Below, piece after piece: positions 32,555 through 44,899 of a stretch of 64,000 nucleotides of DNA. A program made the position numbers and the translations under genes. Positions within the stretch are counted from its first letter, which is position 1; every line of letters begins with the position of its first letter. This DNA is from Allomyces arbusculus (Eukaryota; Blastocladiomycota; Blastocladiomycetes; Blastocladiales; Blastocladiaceae), in NCBI GenBank assembly GCA_027604705.1, contig JADHYV010000015.1:124001-188000 (forward strand), in the 5' to 3' direction. Under the pieces are notes generated by a model, which worked only from the letters and a program-made list of their open reading frames with translations, had not been told where the DNA came from and made no database searches.

Positions 32555-33909
32555 TCACGACGCCGCGACTTCCCTCTTTCCCGCGCCGTACGTCGAATCA
32601 TACATGCCCTTCAGGTGCTCCTCGAACACGATCGGGTCCGGGAAAAACACCTCCTTGATCTCCGGGTTGGCCAACTTCCCACCGGGCATAAACTCGGGCA
32701 GCACCCGCACGACCGTGTCTGCATCCATATCGAAAAAGAACGGGATACTGTACCGGTCCTGGTTGACCCCGGCATGTACGACGCGGTGCAGCGTCGAATG
32801 GAACGTGCGGTTCGTGTACCGCGCAATCATGTCGGCAATGTTGACGACCAGCGTGCCGGGGACGGTGGGGACGCGCATCCATGTGCCCCCGTGGATGGGC
32901 GCGTGCGCGCGCGAGGTCGGGTGCGCGACGAGGTCGGCGGCGGAGGCAGAGTGGGAGTTGGGCACGAGGACTTGCAGCCCGGGCGAGTCGACGGCGAGGA
33001 GCGTGATCCCGCCGTAGTCCGTGTGCGCCGCGCACGAGAGACGCGACTCGGTCATGCCCGCCGGCGCCGCGGGGTACCGCAGAAGGCGCAGCTGGGTCAT
33101 GGGCCGCGTCAGGACTTGGTCGAAGAAGTCAGCTGGCTACAAAGCGTCGTGGCAGATGAGGAACTCGCCACCGTGTCCTCCTCCAAGCGCAGCGGAACTG
33201 CAATGTCGTCCCCCAAGAACAGCGGAACCGCGCGTACCTGGCCCATAGCCACGGCCAAGACGCGCATCACCGCGCGGCCCAGCTTGGACATTGCGTCAAA
33301 GTACGCGCCGCACGCCGCGCGGAACCCGGGCACCTGCGCGTCGGTCGGGTACGGCGTGGTCCCGCGAAACATCTCGCCTGGCCTCTGGTCGGCCAAGTCG
33401 GCGCCAATATCCATGCCCTCCTTGAAGTCGCCGCCGTTGACTTGCACTTCGGGGTTCAGGTTCTCCTACCTCCACGCGTCACATCACCCTCCTCTCCCTC
33501 AGCACTTTCCACCGCACCGTAAACGCACCTCGCCAATCGCAAAATACCCACGGTTATGGCCCGACCGCAACGCGTCCTTTTCCTGCTTCGACAGCGCAAA
33601 CACGCGCCGGCACTGCGCAACCATGTCGGCGATCTGCGCGTCGGGCACGCCGTGGTTCGTGATCAGGAAAAAGCCCGACTGCGTGCACGCGGCACGCATT
33701 TGCAGGGCCAGCGCGCGCAGAGCGTCACCACGTGGGCCCGACTCGGTGTAGGCCGAGGCGGGCGCGTCGAGCGCGACGTGCACGTCGAGGATGGGGATGG
33801 TCGTGTATTCGGGGACGTTGGCGAGGTCGTCGGCGGGGGCGGACTTGGTCGAGGGCGCGGCGGCGGGCGCGGCGGTGGCCGCCGCGGTGGGGTTGGTAGT
33901 CGAGAGCAT
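32555..33909 (-). CDS. 2OG-Fe(II) oxygenase 2, isopenicillin N synthase-like
   Basis: Exons 33909-33529, 33465-33238 and 33136-32555 give 396 residues. It is the close paralogue of the genes at 22068 and 49328, with the same intron positions and a 228-nt middle exon identical in length to that of oxygenase 1. Residues 1-30 are an Ala/Thr-rich lead. Key motifs are IPILDVHVAL, CTQSGFFLITNHGV, RRVFALSKQEKD, then HTDYGGITLLAVDSPGLQ (HxD iron ligands), WMRVPTVPGTLVVNIADMI, NRTFHSTLHRVV (third iron ligand) and DRYSIPFFF (Arg-x-Ser). It appears intact and active. Function beyond the superfamily is not known; true isopenicillin N synthase activity is unlikely to be assumable because no ACV synthetase lies nearby. 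Confidence 0.88.
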
Positions 33910-34280
33910 CGTGGTTGGAGGCTGTGAATGATCGCGCTGGAGAGAGAGAGGAGCGATCGAATGAAGCACACACGTTTGGCCAAACACGCGCTGTTCTTGT
34001 AGCAAACGCGACAACCACGCGACCGTCGCGCGGACCCTTCCATGCATGGCTCGTTTCGTTTTGTTTTGCATGGCGTCCCTGGTCCAGTGTTGGTCGGAAA
34101 AACGCAATGGACCCGACACACGATCTGTTACACGCGACAGCCAGATGTCCAGTTGCGCCCTCAATGGGCACCAAACGCTATGCCACCGCGACCTGAGCAG
34201 GCCGCGAAACCAAGAGGGGAACCAAAAGCGTGGGGCATATATCACAAGACACAAAAGTCGCTCTCTGAGCACGGCGGCGG
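33910..34280. other. Oxygenase 2 upstream region
   Basis: Between the oxygenase 2 start and the prefoldin gene's end. On the minus strand a CTCTCTCTC tract (about 33941-33949) lies close to the start, with a palindrome further up, the same arrangement as in oxygenase 1. Confidence 0.5.
33974..33985. promoter_or_regulatory. Palindrome upstream of oxygenase 2
   Basis: GTTTGGCCAAAC is a perfect 12-base palindrome 65-76 bases before the start codon at 33909. It shares the TTGG/CCAA arms of the palindrome before oxygenase 1. Confidence 0.4.
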
Positions 34281-35261
34281 TTATGCCTTGCTGGCCACGC
34301 CTTGCTGCTTGCGCTGCTTGACGTCCCAGTTGTAGACGCGCGCCATGTCTGTTGCAAGTCGGCGGATCGGATCGGGTCAGTTTCGTGTGTCTAGTGTGCC
34401 CTTTCAAATCGCCAAGCAGCGATACGTACTGACCTCCATGGTCGTGACCTGGTCGCGCAAGAACTCGAGGTCCTCTTCAACCTGCGACAGCGAGATCGTG
34501 GCCTGGTTGAGCTTTGTCGCAAGCAGCGACCGCGCCTCTTCGATTGGGTACTCGAGCATGACGTTGGCCTACCGTGTCGTGAGATCAGAGTCAGCATGGG
34601 TTGGCGACAGCGAGAGCGACGAAATAAGTGTGCCGACGTACGCCGAGCCACAGGTAGACGGTCTTGGCAGCCTCAATCTTGGCGGAGGCAAAGAGCGTGT
34701 CGGAAAGTTCGTAGTCGGTTTCAAGAGCAGTGCCGGCTTCCTGTTTTCGATGGAGAGAAGCGGTCAGGGATCAAGCTGCACACGAGGGACACAATGTGCA
34801 GCGACGAGGAGACGCACGTTTTGTGCGATCAGCAGGTCGACCATTTGCAGCGTCTTCTTGATTTCGGGGAGCTTGGAGTTGAGCGACTTTTGGCGGCCGA
34901 GCAGGCTGTTTTCCATGAACTTGTACTTGCTATCGGGGATCACGCGCTGGTTAGCCGTGCCGACAGGCAGCGTCGGTGCGCAGGCGAGATCAAGCAACGC
35001 CAGCGTCAATACCTGATGGTCTCCTGGAACTTTTGCAGCGTTTCCTCGGTGGATCCGGAAATGTAGTCTTCGACTTTTTCCTAGTTGATGCATGGCGGCG
35101 CGCGTTCCCGCGACATGGAGCGTGTCAGCGGTGCCATGTCGAGGTATCGAAGTGCAGCCTGGTGGAGAGCACGCTGTCGGGCCGCGTAAAGGGGACTCTT
35201 GAATCGGTACAATGAAGGGCGCCTTGGGGATGCCGCGCGGATTGGACTCGATGCTGGCCAT
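34281..35261 (-). CDS. PFD3: Prefoldin subunit 3 (VBP1/PAC10)
   Basis: Prefoldin is the hexameric chaperone that hands unfolded actin and tubulin to CCT. Six small exons, approximately 35261-35211, 35080-35013, 34929-34818, 34740-34642, 34568-34430 and 34348-34281, read in phase. The joined protein starts MASIESNPRGIPKAPFI, passes through VEDYISG and KYKFMENSLLGRQKSLNSKL, then PEIKKTLQMVDLLI, the family signature VYLWLGANVMLEYPIEEA, a C-terminal coiled coil with LEFLRDQVTTMEV, and ends NMARVYNWDVKQRKQQG. Each block matches animal VBP1 nearly residue for residue, including WLGANVMLEY and MARVYNWDVK. Length about 178 residues is normal. It is the most intron-dense gene here relative to size. 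Confidence 0.92.
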
Positions 35262-35913
35262 GGTGGTCGTGAAGGATGGCGGTTCGGTGCGGTGTCGGTG
35301 TCGGTGCAGCGAGTTAGGCGCGTGGCGTGCCGGGTGCGTGCGCGTGCGGGTGGTTGTTGGCGTCGCGGTTAGCCGGTGAGCTCGCCGTCGTCGTCGTCAC
35401 GGTGGTGGTTGCAGGCGTCGTGCGTGCGGTGGGCGGTGATCTGCGGTGCACGTGAGCGAGGAAGGGTATCGGATGCGCTAATGTCGGTAATTAGTGGTTC
35501 TCAGGCAGGTGCGAGACGCGGGGAAACAGAGGCGTGACCAGCACGCGGCGCGACCCGCTCGGCAGGTGACCGCGCCGCGTCGCCAGTTTGGGCAAGTGTT
35601 GCTCGTCTCGGCAAGCAGCGACGCCGGCGGTTCTCACGCGACGCGGAACGCACGCTAAGTCGCGGCCGACACGGCCTCGCCGGAGGAAGCGCTGCCGGCT
35701 GCCGCAGCGTTGTGCGGTGCGCGGCCGCCCCGCCGGCACACTCTCCCCCCTCGCTGTCGAAAGTGCCGCTCTCGTCGTGGGCGTCGTCGAGACAGAACAG
35801 CAGCAGCAGCCGACACAGCAGCATCAGCAGCACCAGGCCCGGGTCGACGGCGTCACGACGAGCAGGACCAACCACCGGCTGCAACCAGCGCAACCGACGT
35901 GGTTGGCAGCGCA

Positions 35914-35956
<43 letters not shown>

Positions 35957-36400
35957 GCGACAGCACCAGCACCAGCAACAGCCACGACAACCAGTCGCTT
36001 GGGACCGGGGCCCCTCCCGCGCCGCGCCGCGCCGCTCCCACAGACCACGCCCCGGCGCGTGAGCCAAGTCGCGAGATCTGACGCCGACGACACCGACGCG
36101 GTGCCGTATCCGACACGCTTGCCGTCCTGCATCATCTTCCTGGCCGTCGCGCTCGTCGTCCCCCCGCTCCCCGAGTCGCTGCTCATCAACGGCTTCCAAC
36201 TGGCGCGCTTGCTCGATCAACCCTTGCGCGCGCGTGCGCGATTGCTTAGCACAGGCACGTTGTCGTGTCGTGCCGCCTGCGCCAACAAAGTGGTGGATCG
36301 CGGTGTGGGTCGTGCAGCCCGCGCCTGAATCGGTTCACTGACGTCCTGGGTGTCCCCATCCACCATCTCCAGATCGCCAACCGCGCCCTCCACAACGACC
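35262..36400. other. Long divergent upstream region with CAG microsatellite
   Basis: This lies between the prefoldin (-) and polyQ-protein (+) starts. A 246-codon plus frame (35588-36328) and overlapping minus frames are open but are dominated by the repeat and by Arg/Pro, so they are taken as unused. A CAG run of about 14 units lies at about 35914-35956. No other feature was recognised. Confidence 0.5.
35914..35956 (+). repeat. (CAG)n microsatellite
   Basis: About 14 uninterrupted CAG units, outside recognised coding sequence. Two further CAG runs lie in the coding part of the next gene (about 36712-36746 and 36989-37015). Confidence 0.9.
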
Positions 36401-36711
36401 ATGCTCGGCCGCCGCCAATCCGCGCCGGCGCCGGCGCCCTCGCGCGCGAGCAGCGCGTCCGTCTACGCGTCGCCGCGCATCCTGCAGCCGGCCCCGCCGC
36501 CGGCGCCCGCACACCTGGCCCCGCTCACCGGCACGCCCTCGTCGTCGTTGGCCTCGAACGGCAAGCCCGCCAAGTCGCCCAAGAAATCGGCCATGGCACG
36601 TCTCAAGTCGCGGATCGGACGCAACAAGACGTCCCCACCCTCGGCGCCCGCGCCGGCGCCCGCAACTGTGCCGCAGTACCACCCCCAGCACCATCACCAC
36701 CTTGCACCGCC

Positions 36712-36746
<35 letters not shown>

Positions 36747-39700
36747 TCATTATCCCGCCACGGCTCGTGCGTCCCCCGCCGAACGGTGTGCCCAACGGCG
36801 CGCGGATCCTCGTCCCGCCCGCTGGGGTGGCCAACCAGCGCCGGCACACGGCCGTGTTCGCGCAGTCGACCGTGCCGTCGAGCGGGTCGTTGCGCGGTGG
36901 GAGCGTGCGGTCGACGGCGAGCAGTAACGGCGGCAGTCTGCGCGTGCGCATGCATAAGCGCCCGGGCGTCGCGATTCCGCCCATCAAGCAGCAGCAGCAG
37001 CAGCAGCAGCAGCAGTTGGGGAGTCCGCAAGTACGCGCGGCGACGCCAAGTCAACATCAGCAGCAAGCGCAGCAGCAAGCAGCGCAGCAGGCCGCGTACC
37101 AGGCGCAGCAGCAGTACGCACAGCGCAACATGGCGATTCCGTCGCCCGTCGCGCCCCCTCCCCCTGGACCGCCCAAGATCAACTGGGCCCCGCCCAACTT
37201 GCAGACGCCGGGCTTGCCGCCCAACGCACGCGGTGGTGCAAACCCAATCTCGCCGCCGTGGCTGCGCAAAATGTCGTCCGACCAGTCGATGACGCCGTCG
37301 ATGACCTCGCTCATGTCGCCCTACGGCACGTTTCACCCGGCGATCGAGTTTGCGCCGGCGTCGTCGGAAGCGTCCGGTCCGCCTTCCGACGACGAGCACG
37401 ACGATGCGTTCCGCCGCGGCGGCGGGATGCGTGGCGGTGCTGGGCCGTCCCGCGGGTTCCCACCGAACAATGGGCGGAACGCAGGGTATGCGCCGCCGCG
37501 GTCGATGACACCGCCACCCAACGGCGGCGCGCGGTACCAGCCGCAGCACCAGCAGCAGCCGCGGCGCAACCCGGTGCGCCGGCACACGACGGTCCCTGAC
37601 GAGTACCCAAGCCTGCGCCGGTGGAACGCGGGGCTGATTGATTCCCCGGCCTACGGCCAGATTGAGTACGCCGAGTCGGCCGCCGACGATACGAGCGTCT
37701 ACGACCCGTCCATGTCACGCGCGACCGGCGCCTTTAGGGGCTACCAAGGGTACGGCCGTGACGATCCCTATGCCCGGAACGATCCCTACGCGCGCGACGA
37801 GACCTACCCGCGTGAGCGCGAGCATGATGGCGGGTGGGAAGACCAGTGGCAGCCCCCGCCGCCGCCCCCACCGGGGCCCTCGGCTCCGCGCCGCCAAGAC
37901 GCGTACCGGTCGCCGTACCACGCGCCCGCGGCCGCACCGCCCGCGCCGCCAATGTCGCCGCCGCCACAAGCCGCCAAGGCCCCGGCCCCAACGCTCTCGC
38001 AGGCGGCCGCGGCCGCGATGCGCGGGACCCCGCTCATGACCCCGGCGTCAAACCCCGCCAATGCACGCGCCGGGATCATGTCCCCCGTGACGCTCGCGGC
38101 ACAACCTCCTGCCGTCCCCGCCGCCGCATCCGCCACGTTTGCCGCGTCGCGCGACGCGTTTCTCGGCAACGCCGCCGCCGCCCCTGCGGCCGCCCCCGCG
38201 GGGCCGTCGGACGCGCGTGTCTCCCGGCTCCGCCGCGACGATACCGCGCGGTCGCTCCGTTCTCCCGCAGCTTCCGCCGGTGGTGGCGGTGGGATGGACG
38301 TGCGTCCGCGCGTGCCGCACCTCGAGCTCGACAAGCGCGGGCGGCTCAACGGGACGCTGGTTCTCGACGTGCGAGTGGCCGGGGTCGCCACGTTGCACGA
38401 GGCGCGCAACGACGAGATCACCAAAGTCTACCTCGCCGCACCGCCGGACCCAAAGACCTACAAGGGCGCCGTTTCCGTCGGGACGAATACCTGGGCGTGG
38501 ATGGGGGTCGGCAGTGTCCGCGGTGCCGGGAGTGTGCGCGGGAACGCGGTAAAAGTCACCGGGCGCGATTCGGTCCGGCACGTCGTGCGGATGCCGTCGC
38601 GCGCGAATATCAACGGGGGTGGGGATCGGTCACTGCGCGGCGGCGCGGGGTCGGTCTCGCGCGGGTCGATGCGGCATGTCGGGTCCGTCCGGCACTTGCG
38701 CGGCGGTGGCGTCGGGTCGGTCCGTGGAGGGAATGGCACCGTGCGCAGCGTGCGGTTTGACGGCACGGTGCGCAGCCGCGACGGGCCCGTGAGCGACGCG
38801 AATAAGCGCAAGCAGGTCCTGCAGCTGGATTTCAAGTTTGCGTCCGGGATCAAGCCGGTCGAGTCGCGCAAGCCGCTCAAGCTGTCGTTGTACGTTGGTT
38901 TTGGGTCGGTGTGGGCGGGTTGGAGGGATGGGTGGACGCTGACGATGTGCACGGCGCTGGTGGATGGATAGTGAGTTCATGCTCAAGGTCGGCGCGGTCC
39001 AGGTCACGTACCGCGTCCAAGGCGATATTGAATGGCGCCGACCCGCGGGGTACGTTTCGTGTTGTTTTGAATGTCGACCGCCGTGATCCCGAACTGATCG
39101 CTCTCTTCTTCGTCCGCCCACATCCAGCTTCTCGTTCAAGTTCAAGCAATACCCGTTCATTGACAGCTCCAAGCTCTACATTCGCGGGTTCGACCAACAA
39201 AAGTCAATTGGTGCCAACATCCCGTTCAACTTCGGCAGCATGTTCCGCGCCGCCGGCACCGGGGCCGGCGATACGGGGCTCGGCGACGGGATGGGCACAA
39301 TGCTCTCTGGTGTCGGCTCCCTGCGCCGGCAAAACTCGTTCCTGCACCCGGTCGCATCGCTGCGCGGACGCAACATGCCGTCGACGCGGCGCCGGTCGCA
39401 CCGCGAACACGCGGCCGTTGCTGCTGCCGCCGACGCCTTGCACCACTACTCGGGCGGCAACGGCGGCGGCGGCGGCGGTGGGGCGTTCCCGCTGCGCATC
39501 CGTGGCCGGATCCCGACCATGTGGAAGGTCGCGCCGCCCGGTGGCGATTACTCGGATATGGTCCCGGATCACCACCAGCCGGACCTGATCGACGAGGAAG
39601 TCGTCGACGAATTTGACGACGAAGACGGCGTGCAGTACATGTACTCCCCGCCGACGCGCGCGGCACACCCCCCCGCCGGCCCGCCGCCGCCCATTGAATT

Positions 39701-40823
39701 CGATATGCGCAACCCGCCGCCGCCAGCCGGGTTCAACCCGGCGCCCTACATGTCGCCGGTCCAGCGGCCGCGCTCGTCGGCTGCGCCGGCGCGGTCGACC
39801 ACACCGCACAATCGCGAACGGGACGAGTTCTACAACCCGCCACCCGCCGTGCCATACGAGGCCTATGCGATTCTCGCATCCCCGGCTCTCCGGCCCGCGG
39901 CCGACCCGGACCCGGTCCCGCGCCCGCCGACGGCGAATGGCCGCCGCACGCCCGCGCAGACGCCGAGTCGCCCGCCGTCCGCGGCTGCGAATGCGGCCGC
40001 GTCCCGGTCGCCCTGGCAGGGGCCCGCAATGCCGCCGGTCCCTCAGGTCCCGGTCCCGCGCGCGCCGTCGCGCGGCGCCGGGGCGGGGCAGACGCCGCGG
40101 CCGCCGTCTCGTGCAGCCGCGGCCGCGGCCAATGCCCGCGGCCCATCCTGGCAAGCGCGCAACGACGAGGAGCACGACGAAGACGAGGATCCGCGCGACC
40201 GCGACCCGTACGCGGCGGCGGCCAATGCGCGGTACTCGGCGGCATTTGACTACGACGCGATCGCCGCGGAAGTCGCCGGGCCGTCGGCCTACCTGCGCGG
40301 TGCGCCAACGCACCAGCAGCACCGCGCGCTACACGAGGACGACGGGTTTTTCCCGGGTTTGGACGCGGCCAAGGGGAATATCGGGAATAACCCGTTCGAG
40401 CTTGGGCGCAGTGTTTACAACCAAGTGCGCACGTGGAACGATCTCGGCGCGCGGCCTGCCGCGATGGGGGGCGGGAACTCGGCCGCCGTCGGGGTGGGGA
40501 ATGTCGGCGGAGGTGGAGGTGCCGGCGGGCACGCGCCGCAAAGCATGGCGTGGGGTGCGCAGGCGCAGCGAATGGACGCGGGGCCCGGCGGGCAGCAGCA
40601 GTTTGCGGATCATCCGGGTTACGGTTATGATCCGGCGTACGGTCACCAGCAGGACGCATACGCGTCCTACCCGACGTATGACGGCGGCGACCAGGGCGCG
40701 CTCGACTGGTACACGGACCCGAACGCCGCGCTTGACCACCGTTTTGATCACCTCGCGTTGGACCCGAATGTCGGTGTGCACCATGCGGCGCACGGGCAGC
40801 CGACGTTGCCGCACCACGCGTAG
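36401..40823 (+). CDS. Large disordered polyQ protein with a conserved-looking beta core
   Basis: Exons 36401-38889, 38972-39049 and 39128-40823 join in phase (GTACGT donors) to 1,420 residues. Residues 1-630 are low-complexity: Ser/Pro-rich, a polyQ run of about 11 at 105-115, a second of about 9, and many Pro-rich tracts. A denser core at about 635-990 looks folded: LELDKRGRLNGTLVLDVRVA, then a Gly/Ser/Arg-rich insert of repeated GSVRG units, then KQVLQLDFKFASGIKPVE, FMLKVGAVQVTYRVQGDIEW and FKFKQYPFIDSSKLYIRGFD, alternating strands like a beta sandwich. The last 400 residues are again Pro/Ala/Gly-rich and end with acidic and Tyr/Gly/Gln-rich parts. I recognise no family. A cytoplasmic or nuclear condensate-type scaffold is possible but is only inference from composition. 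Confidence 0.7.
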
Positions 40824-41428
40824 TCTCGGAGTTTTGATGCGGTTTTTGATCGTGTTTTGGTTTGTTCGTACTACCCCCTCGCTTGTGGACGGGCCGCGCT
40901 GCGATGTGATGCACGCGCGTTGGCCATGATTCCGACTTGTGCATGTCCCTATCAATACTCTCCACCCCTTTGTTTTTGTTTATTTCTTTAGTTGCGTCTG
41001 TGATTGTTGTGTTGCTCGCTCGCTCGGTCGCATCGCCATGGCGCCGCGTTACCACTTATTTTCCCCTGCACACAAAGTGAACTTTTGCCATCCAAGGTTT
41101 GGAATAAAATTCATGTTTCATCGCATTCTCTGGCTCGATCGTTGTGCGTTCTCGACTCGCATACAGGATTTGAATCGATGTCGAGTTGCGACTCTGCATG
41201 AGTGCGGGTCGAGCCCTGACCGACGCGCACCACGACGACCGCGACAGAAGCGAAAAAACGATCAAGAGGAGCGTCAATCCAAATTCAATCCCGTTGCTAG
41301 ATACGATATACAGGGGCCACGCCGCGCCGAGGCGCGGGGCGCCCGGCCAGGAAACCAGAATGATGCAGAACAATCGAAAAACAAGAAATCGCAAATCCAC
41401 GATCAAACCAGGACCGACTCGTCGCCAC
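40824..41428. other. Convergent 3' spacer
   Basis: The 3' ends of the polyQ-protein gene (+) and eIF5B (-) face each other here. The G+C content drops and T-rich stretches occur (TTTGTTTTTGTTTATTTC near 40970), as expected of 3' untranslated DNA. No gene was seen. Confidence 0.5.
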
Positions 41429-44400
41429 TTAGGCAATGTTGAACACCTTCTTGAGCTTGATGACGAGCGCCCAGTCCTCGCGCGTCATGTCGGCCTTGAA
41501 GTTCTCCTTGAGCGTGTCGATCGACTGCCGCGTGATCTTCGACAACAAATTGTCCTTTTCCGTGAAGTGGCGGCCAAACATCTTGGGCGTATCGTAGACG
41601 GCGCCCTCGATCTTGATGGCGACACCGGCACCTGCCTGGCCCTTCTTGACGATATCCATGGCGCGGTGGTTGACCTCGATCGAGGTGACCTTGCCGAGAG
41701 TCGTGACGACGGGCTCGCCGCCGGGCGTCGTGGGCGGGGCGGTCACGCAAATCGGCGTGCCGACGCGCAGCGAACCCTCGACGACATCGACACCGAGAAT
41801 GATCGGGTCGCGCTTGTTGAAGATGGCGCCCGGCACAATGCGCAGGACGCACGGGAAGACGGCGACGGGCGCTGCGTCCTTGCGCTTCTGGTCCATCATG
41901 TCGTTGTGGTACTTGGTGAACTGATCAAACAAGTGGTAGATGATATCGGCCTTGAACACCTGCACGCCCATTTCCTCGGCCATGTCCTGCGCGTCCTTGT
42001 CGACCTTGACGTCAAAGCACAGCATGACGGCGTACTCCTTGGCGTGCTCGAGCATGACCGAGGCCTTGACCACGTCCTTCTTGTGCACGGGCCCAATGTT
42101 GATGCCCGAGACCGGGATCTTCATGTCCCTCAAGAAGGCGAGCAGCGCCTCGAGCGACCCGAGCGTCGACGCCTGCACCCAGACACCGCGGCCTGTCTTG
42201 TCGACGGCCGTCATGAGCTTTTCGAGATCTTCCATGACTTCTTCAGCGAGCTGGTCCTCGTCGTCGTCGGGCGTGACCACGAGCAACCGCGACCCGGCAA
42301 TCGCCTTTTCGAGGCCGTTGGCCGAGATCTTGATGCCCATAGCCGCCTTGATCTGCTTGTGGTGCACGTACTGCGACTTGACGCGCAGTTCGCGCAGCGG
42401 CTGCGGCGTGAGCAGCGCACGCACGTTGGTGCAAATCGGTCCGTCCAGACCGCACACGACGATGCGGTCGCCCTCGTTCAGCACACCGTTCGACAAGATC
42501 ACGTCAATGGTCGTGCCGAGGCCCTCGACGACCTTGACTTCGAGCACGGTCGCCTCGAGCTCACCGACGTACATGATCTTCTCCGAGAGACGCGTCTGCG
42601 TGAGGTGGCACAGCAGGTAGAGCAAGTCCGGGATACCCTCGCCCGTGATCGCCGACGTCGGCACGAGCGACACGTACTTGGCCTGGTTGCGGTTCTTGTA
42701 GTAGACCTCGGAGTTGAGCCCCTGCTCGGCGAGCGCGAGCTTGGTGCGGTTCAACCGCTCCTCAAACTCCTTGTGCACGGCCTTCGACTGCTTGGCGAGT
42801 GAGTCCTGGAACGCGCCGTCGGGCGTCGGCGTCCACCCGTAGATACGGTCGATCTTGTTGAGCGCGACAATGAACGGCGTCTTGCGCTGCCGCAGCAGGT
42901 TGAGCGACTCGATCGTCTGCGGCTCGAGCCCGTGCATGATATCAATCACGAGAATCGCAATGTTGCACAGCGACGACCCACGCGACCGCAAGTTCGTAAA
43001 CGACTCGTGCCCGGGCGTGTCGATAATCAGCAAACCGGGCACCTTAATATCAACCTCGACGTTCTTCATGACCGAGACCTTCTTCTCGATCGCGTCGACC
43101 GGGAAGTAGGTCGCACCAATCTGCTGCGTGATCCCACCGGCTTCGCCCTCCTGCACGTTGGTCTGCCGAATCTTGTCAAGCAGCTTGGTCTTGCCCGTAT
43201 CGACGTGACCCAAGATACAGCAAATCGGCGACCGCAAGTTGTCCTTGGACCGCGCGGCCATGGCCGCCTTTTGCCGGGCGTCGCGCCGCGCCGCCGCCTC
43301 CTCGCGACGAATGCGCTCCTGCCGCTCGTGCTCGGTCTCGTCCTCGTCGGACGAGTCGTCGTCGTCTTCGTCGGAGCCAGAGTCAGACTCGTCGTCGCCG
43401 GAACCGGCGGCCTCCTTCCCGTTGCCAGCAGCGGCCGACTTGTCCTCCTCCTCCTCTTCCTCCTCGTCTGACGTCATGTCCCACGCGTCCTTGACGCCCT
43501 CGTCCTCGGGCTCCGACTCGGCGTCCCACGCGTCCTTGACACCATCGTCCTCGTTCTCCGACTCGGCGTCCCACGAGTCTTTGGCGGCGGGCTCCGGTGC
43601 AGCGGCAGCGGCCTTAGCCGGCGCGGCGGCGGCGGGTGCGGGTGGCGCGGCGGCCGCGGCTTGGTCGCGCTCCAACTGGCGCAGCAGCTTCTTGTCGACG
43701 ACAGGCGACGCGGCCGTCGACGACTCGGCGGTAGCCGACGTGGGCGTGTCCGGGCGCGACGGTGCCTGCTGCTGCTGGTTGTTGTTCTTGCGCTTCTTGT
43801 TCTCGTAGATCGGGCGCTTCTTCTTAGGCGCCTCCTCGCCGCCGTCGGCGTTAGCACCGCCCGTGATGGCCGGCACGACGACGCCGGCCGCGAGCAGCTG
43901 CTCGAGCTTGAGCTTGCGCATGCGCTCGGCCTCCTTCTGAGCCTTGGTGAGCAGCTTGCCTTCCTTGCGCAGCTGTTCCTTCTTGGCCTTCTCCTTTTCC
44001 TTTTTCAGTCGCCGTTGTTCCTCCTTGAGCCGCTCCTCCTCCTCCTTGCGCTTCTTCTCCTCTTCCTCGCGGCGGCGCTCCTCCTCCTCGAGGCGCTTGG
44101 CCTCCTCCTCGGCGGCGCGCTGTGCAGCGAGCATCTTCTGCAAAGCGGCGATCGGCGCACCCTTTTTCGGGGCCTTCTTCTGGTTCCCGCCCTTGGCAGC
44201 CTCAGCGGCCTTCTTATCGGCCTCCTTCTTCTCTTCGGCCTCGAGCAGCTTCTTCGCGGCCTCGGCCTTGGCCTTTTCCTGTTCCTTTTGGCGCTGTTTC
44301 CGCAGTTTCTCCTTTTCCTTTTTCGACAGCGGCTTCTTGTCGATGTCATCGTCGTCGTCGGCACCGGCCGCAGGCGTCGGCGACGCTGATGCGGCCGCAG

Positions 44401-44899
44401 CGGCGGTACCCTTCTTGCCCTTGCCCTTCTTGGTCTTACGATCGTCCTCGGGCCACTCATCCTCCGGGTTCACGGCAGGCGGCGCCGCGGGCTCGTCCTC
44501 GACGACATCGGCCGCGGGCTCGGGCGTCACGGGCTTCGCGGCGGCAGCAGCGCCCTTCTTGCCCTTACCCTTTTTGGCCTTGCGATCGTCCTCGGGCCAC
44601 TCGTCCGCGGCATCGACAGCCGCAATGGCCGGCTCGGGCTCAGCGACGGCGGGCTCGGGCTCCAGATCAGCGGCCGGTGCCGGGGTCGCGGGCTTGCCCT
44701 TGCCCTTCTTGCCCTTCTTGCCCTTCTTGTCGTCCTCGGGCCACTCGTCGGCGGCGTCGACGGCGGCCGGGCCGACCGGCGCGGCAGCGGGTTCGGCGGC
44801 GGCGGATTCAGCGGTGGTGGTGGCGGCGGGCGCGTCCTCGCCCTCGATCTCGTAGTCGTCCCAGGCTTGCGCCTTCTTGCCGCCCTTTTTCTTGGCCAT
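41429..44899 (-). CDS. EIF5B: Translation initiation factor eIF5B
   Basis: eIF5B (yeast Fun12) is the cytosolic GTPase that joins the ribosomal subunits at the end of initiation. The gene is one exon of 1,156 residues, the usual fungal to animal length. Residues 1-560 are the poorly conserved charged lead, here with three DEWPEDD-K repeats, a Lys/Glu-rich helix region (about 190-340) and three DAWDAES-type acidic repeats. The GTPase domain starts near 565: G1 [12 protein letters not shown], the switch region [13 protein letters not shown]3 DTPGHESF, G4 NKIDR, and [11 protein letters not shown] for G5. Domains II-IV follow with [13 protein letters not shown] and ending [12 protein letters not shown], which corresponds to the eIF1A-binding C-terminus. 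The start [17 protein letters not shown] is typical. No introns, unlike most neighbours. Confidence 0.96.
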   Translation of the reverse strand: MAKKKGGKKAQAWDDYEIEGEDAPAATTTAESAAAEPAAAPVGPAAVDAADEWPEDDKKGKKGKKGKGKPATPAPAADLEPEPAVAEPEPAIAAVDAADEWPEDDRKAKKGKGKKGAAAAAKPVTPEPAADVVEDEPAAPPAVNPEDEWPEDDRKTKKGKGKKGTAAAAASASPTPAAGADDDDDIDKKPLSKKEKEKLRKQRQKEQEKAKAEAAKKLLEAEEKKEADKKAAEAAKGGNQKKAPKKGAPIAALQKMLAAQRAAEEEAKRLEEEERRREEEEKKRKEEEERLKEEQRRLKKEKEKAKKEQLRKEGKLLTKAQKEAERMRKLKLEQLLAAGVVVPAITGGANADGGEEAPKKKRPIYENKKRKNNNQQQQAPSRPDTPTSATAESSTAASPVVDKKLLRQLERDQAAAAAPPAPAAAAPAKAAAAAPEPAAKDSWDAESENEDDGVKDAWDAESEPEDEGVKDAWDMTSDEEEEEEEDKSAAAGNGKEAAGSGDDESDSGSDEDDDDSSDEDETEHERQERIRREEAAARRDARQKAAMAARSKDNLRSPICCILGHVDTGKTKLLDKIRQTNVQEGEAGGITQQIGATYFPVDAIEKKVSVMKNVEVDIKVPGLLIIDTPGHESFTNLRSRGSSLCNIAILVIDIMHGLEPQTIESLNLLRQRKTPFIVALNKIDRIYGWTPTPDGAFQDSLAKQSKAVHKEFEERLNRTKLALAEQGLNSEVYYKNRNQAKYVSLVPTSAITGEGIPDLLYLLCHLTQTRLSEKIMYVGELEATVLEVKVVEGLGTTIDVILSNGVLNEGDRIVVCGLDGPICTNVRALLTPQPLRELRVKSQYVHHKQIKAAMGIKISANGLEKAIAGSRLLVVTPDDDEDQLAEEVMEDLEKLMTAVDKTGRGVWVQASTLGSLEALLAFLRDMKIPVSGINIGPVHKKDVVKASVMLEHAKEYAVMLCFDVKVDKDAQDMAEEMGVQVFKADIIYHLFDQFTKYHNDMMDQKRKDAAPVAVFPCVLRIVPGAIFNKRDPIILGVDVVEGSLRVGTPICVTAPPTTPGGEPVVTTLGKVTSIEVNHRAMDIVKKGQAGAGVAIKIEGAVYDTPKMFGRHFTEKDNLLSKITRQSIDTLKENFKADMTREDWALVIKLKKVFNIA

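Noticed and set aside
22068-33909. A penicillin-type gene cluster
   Set aside because: Only the synthase-like fold is present; no ACV synthetase, acyltransferase or transporter lies in the window, so a cluster is not supported.
35501-36328. Opposed open frames across the CAG repeat
   Set aside because: Their translations are poly-Ala, poly-Gln or poly-Cys/Leu from the repeat with Arg/Pro flanks; no sign of a real protein.
39204-41055. Two minus-strand frames of 372 and 440 codons
   Set aside because: Antisense to the third exon of the polyQ protein; Arg-rich composition and no recognisable motif.
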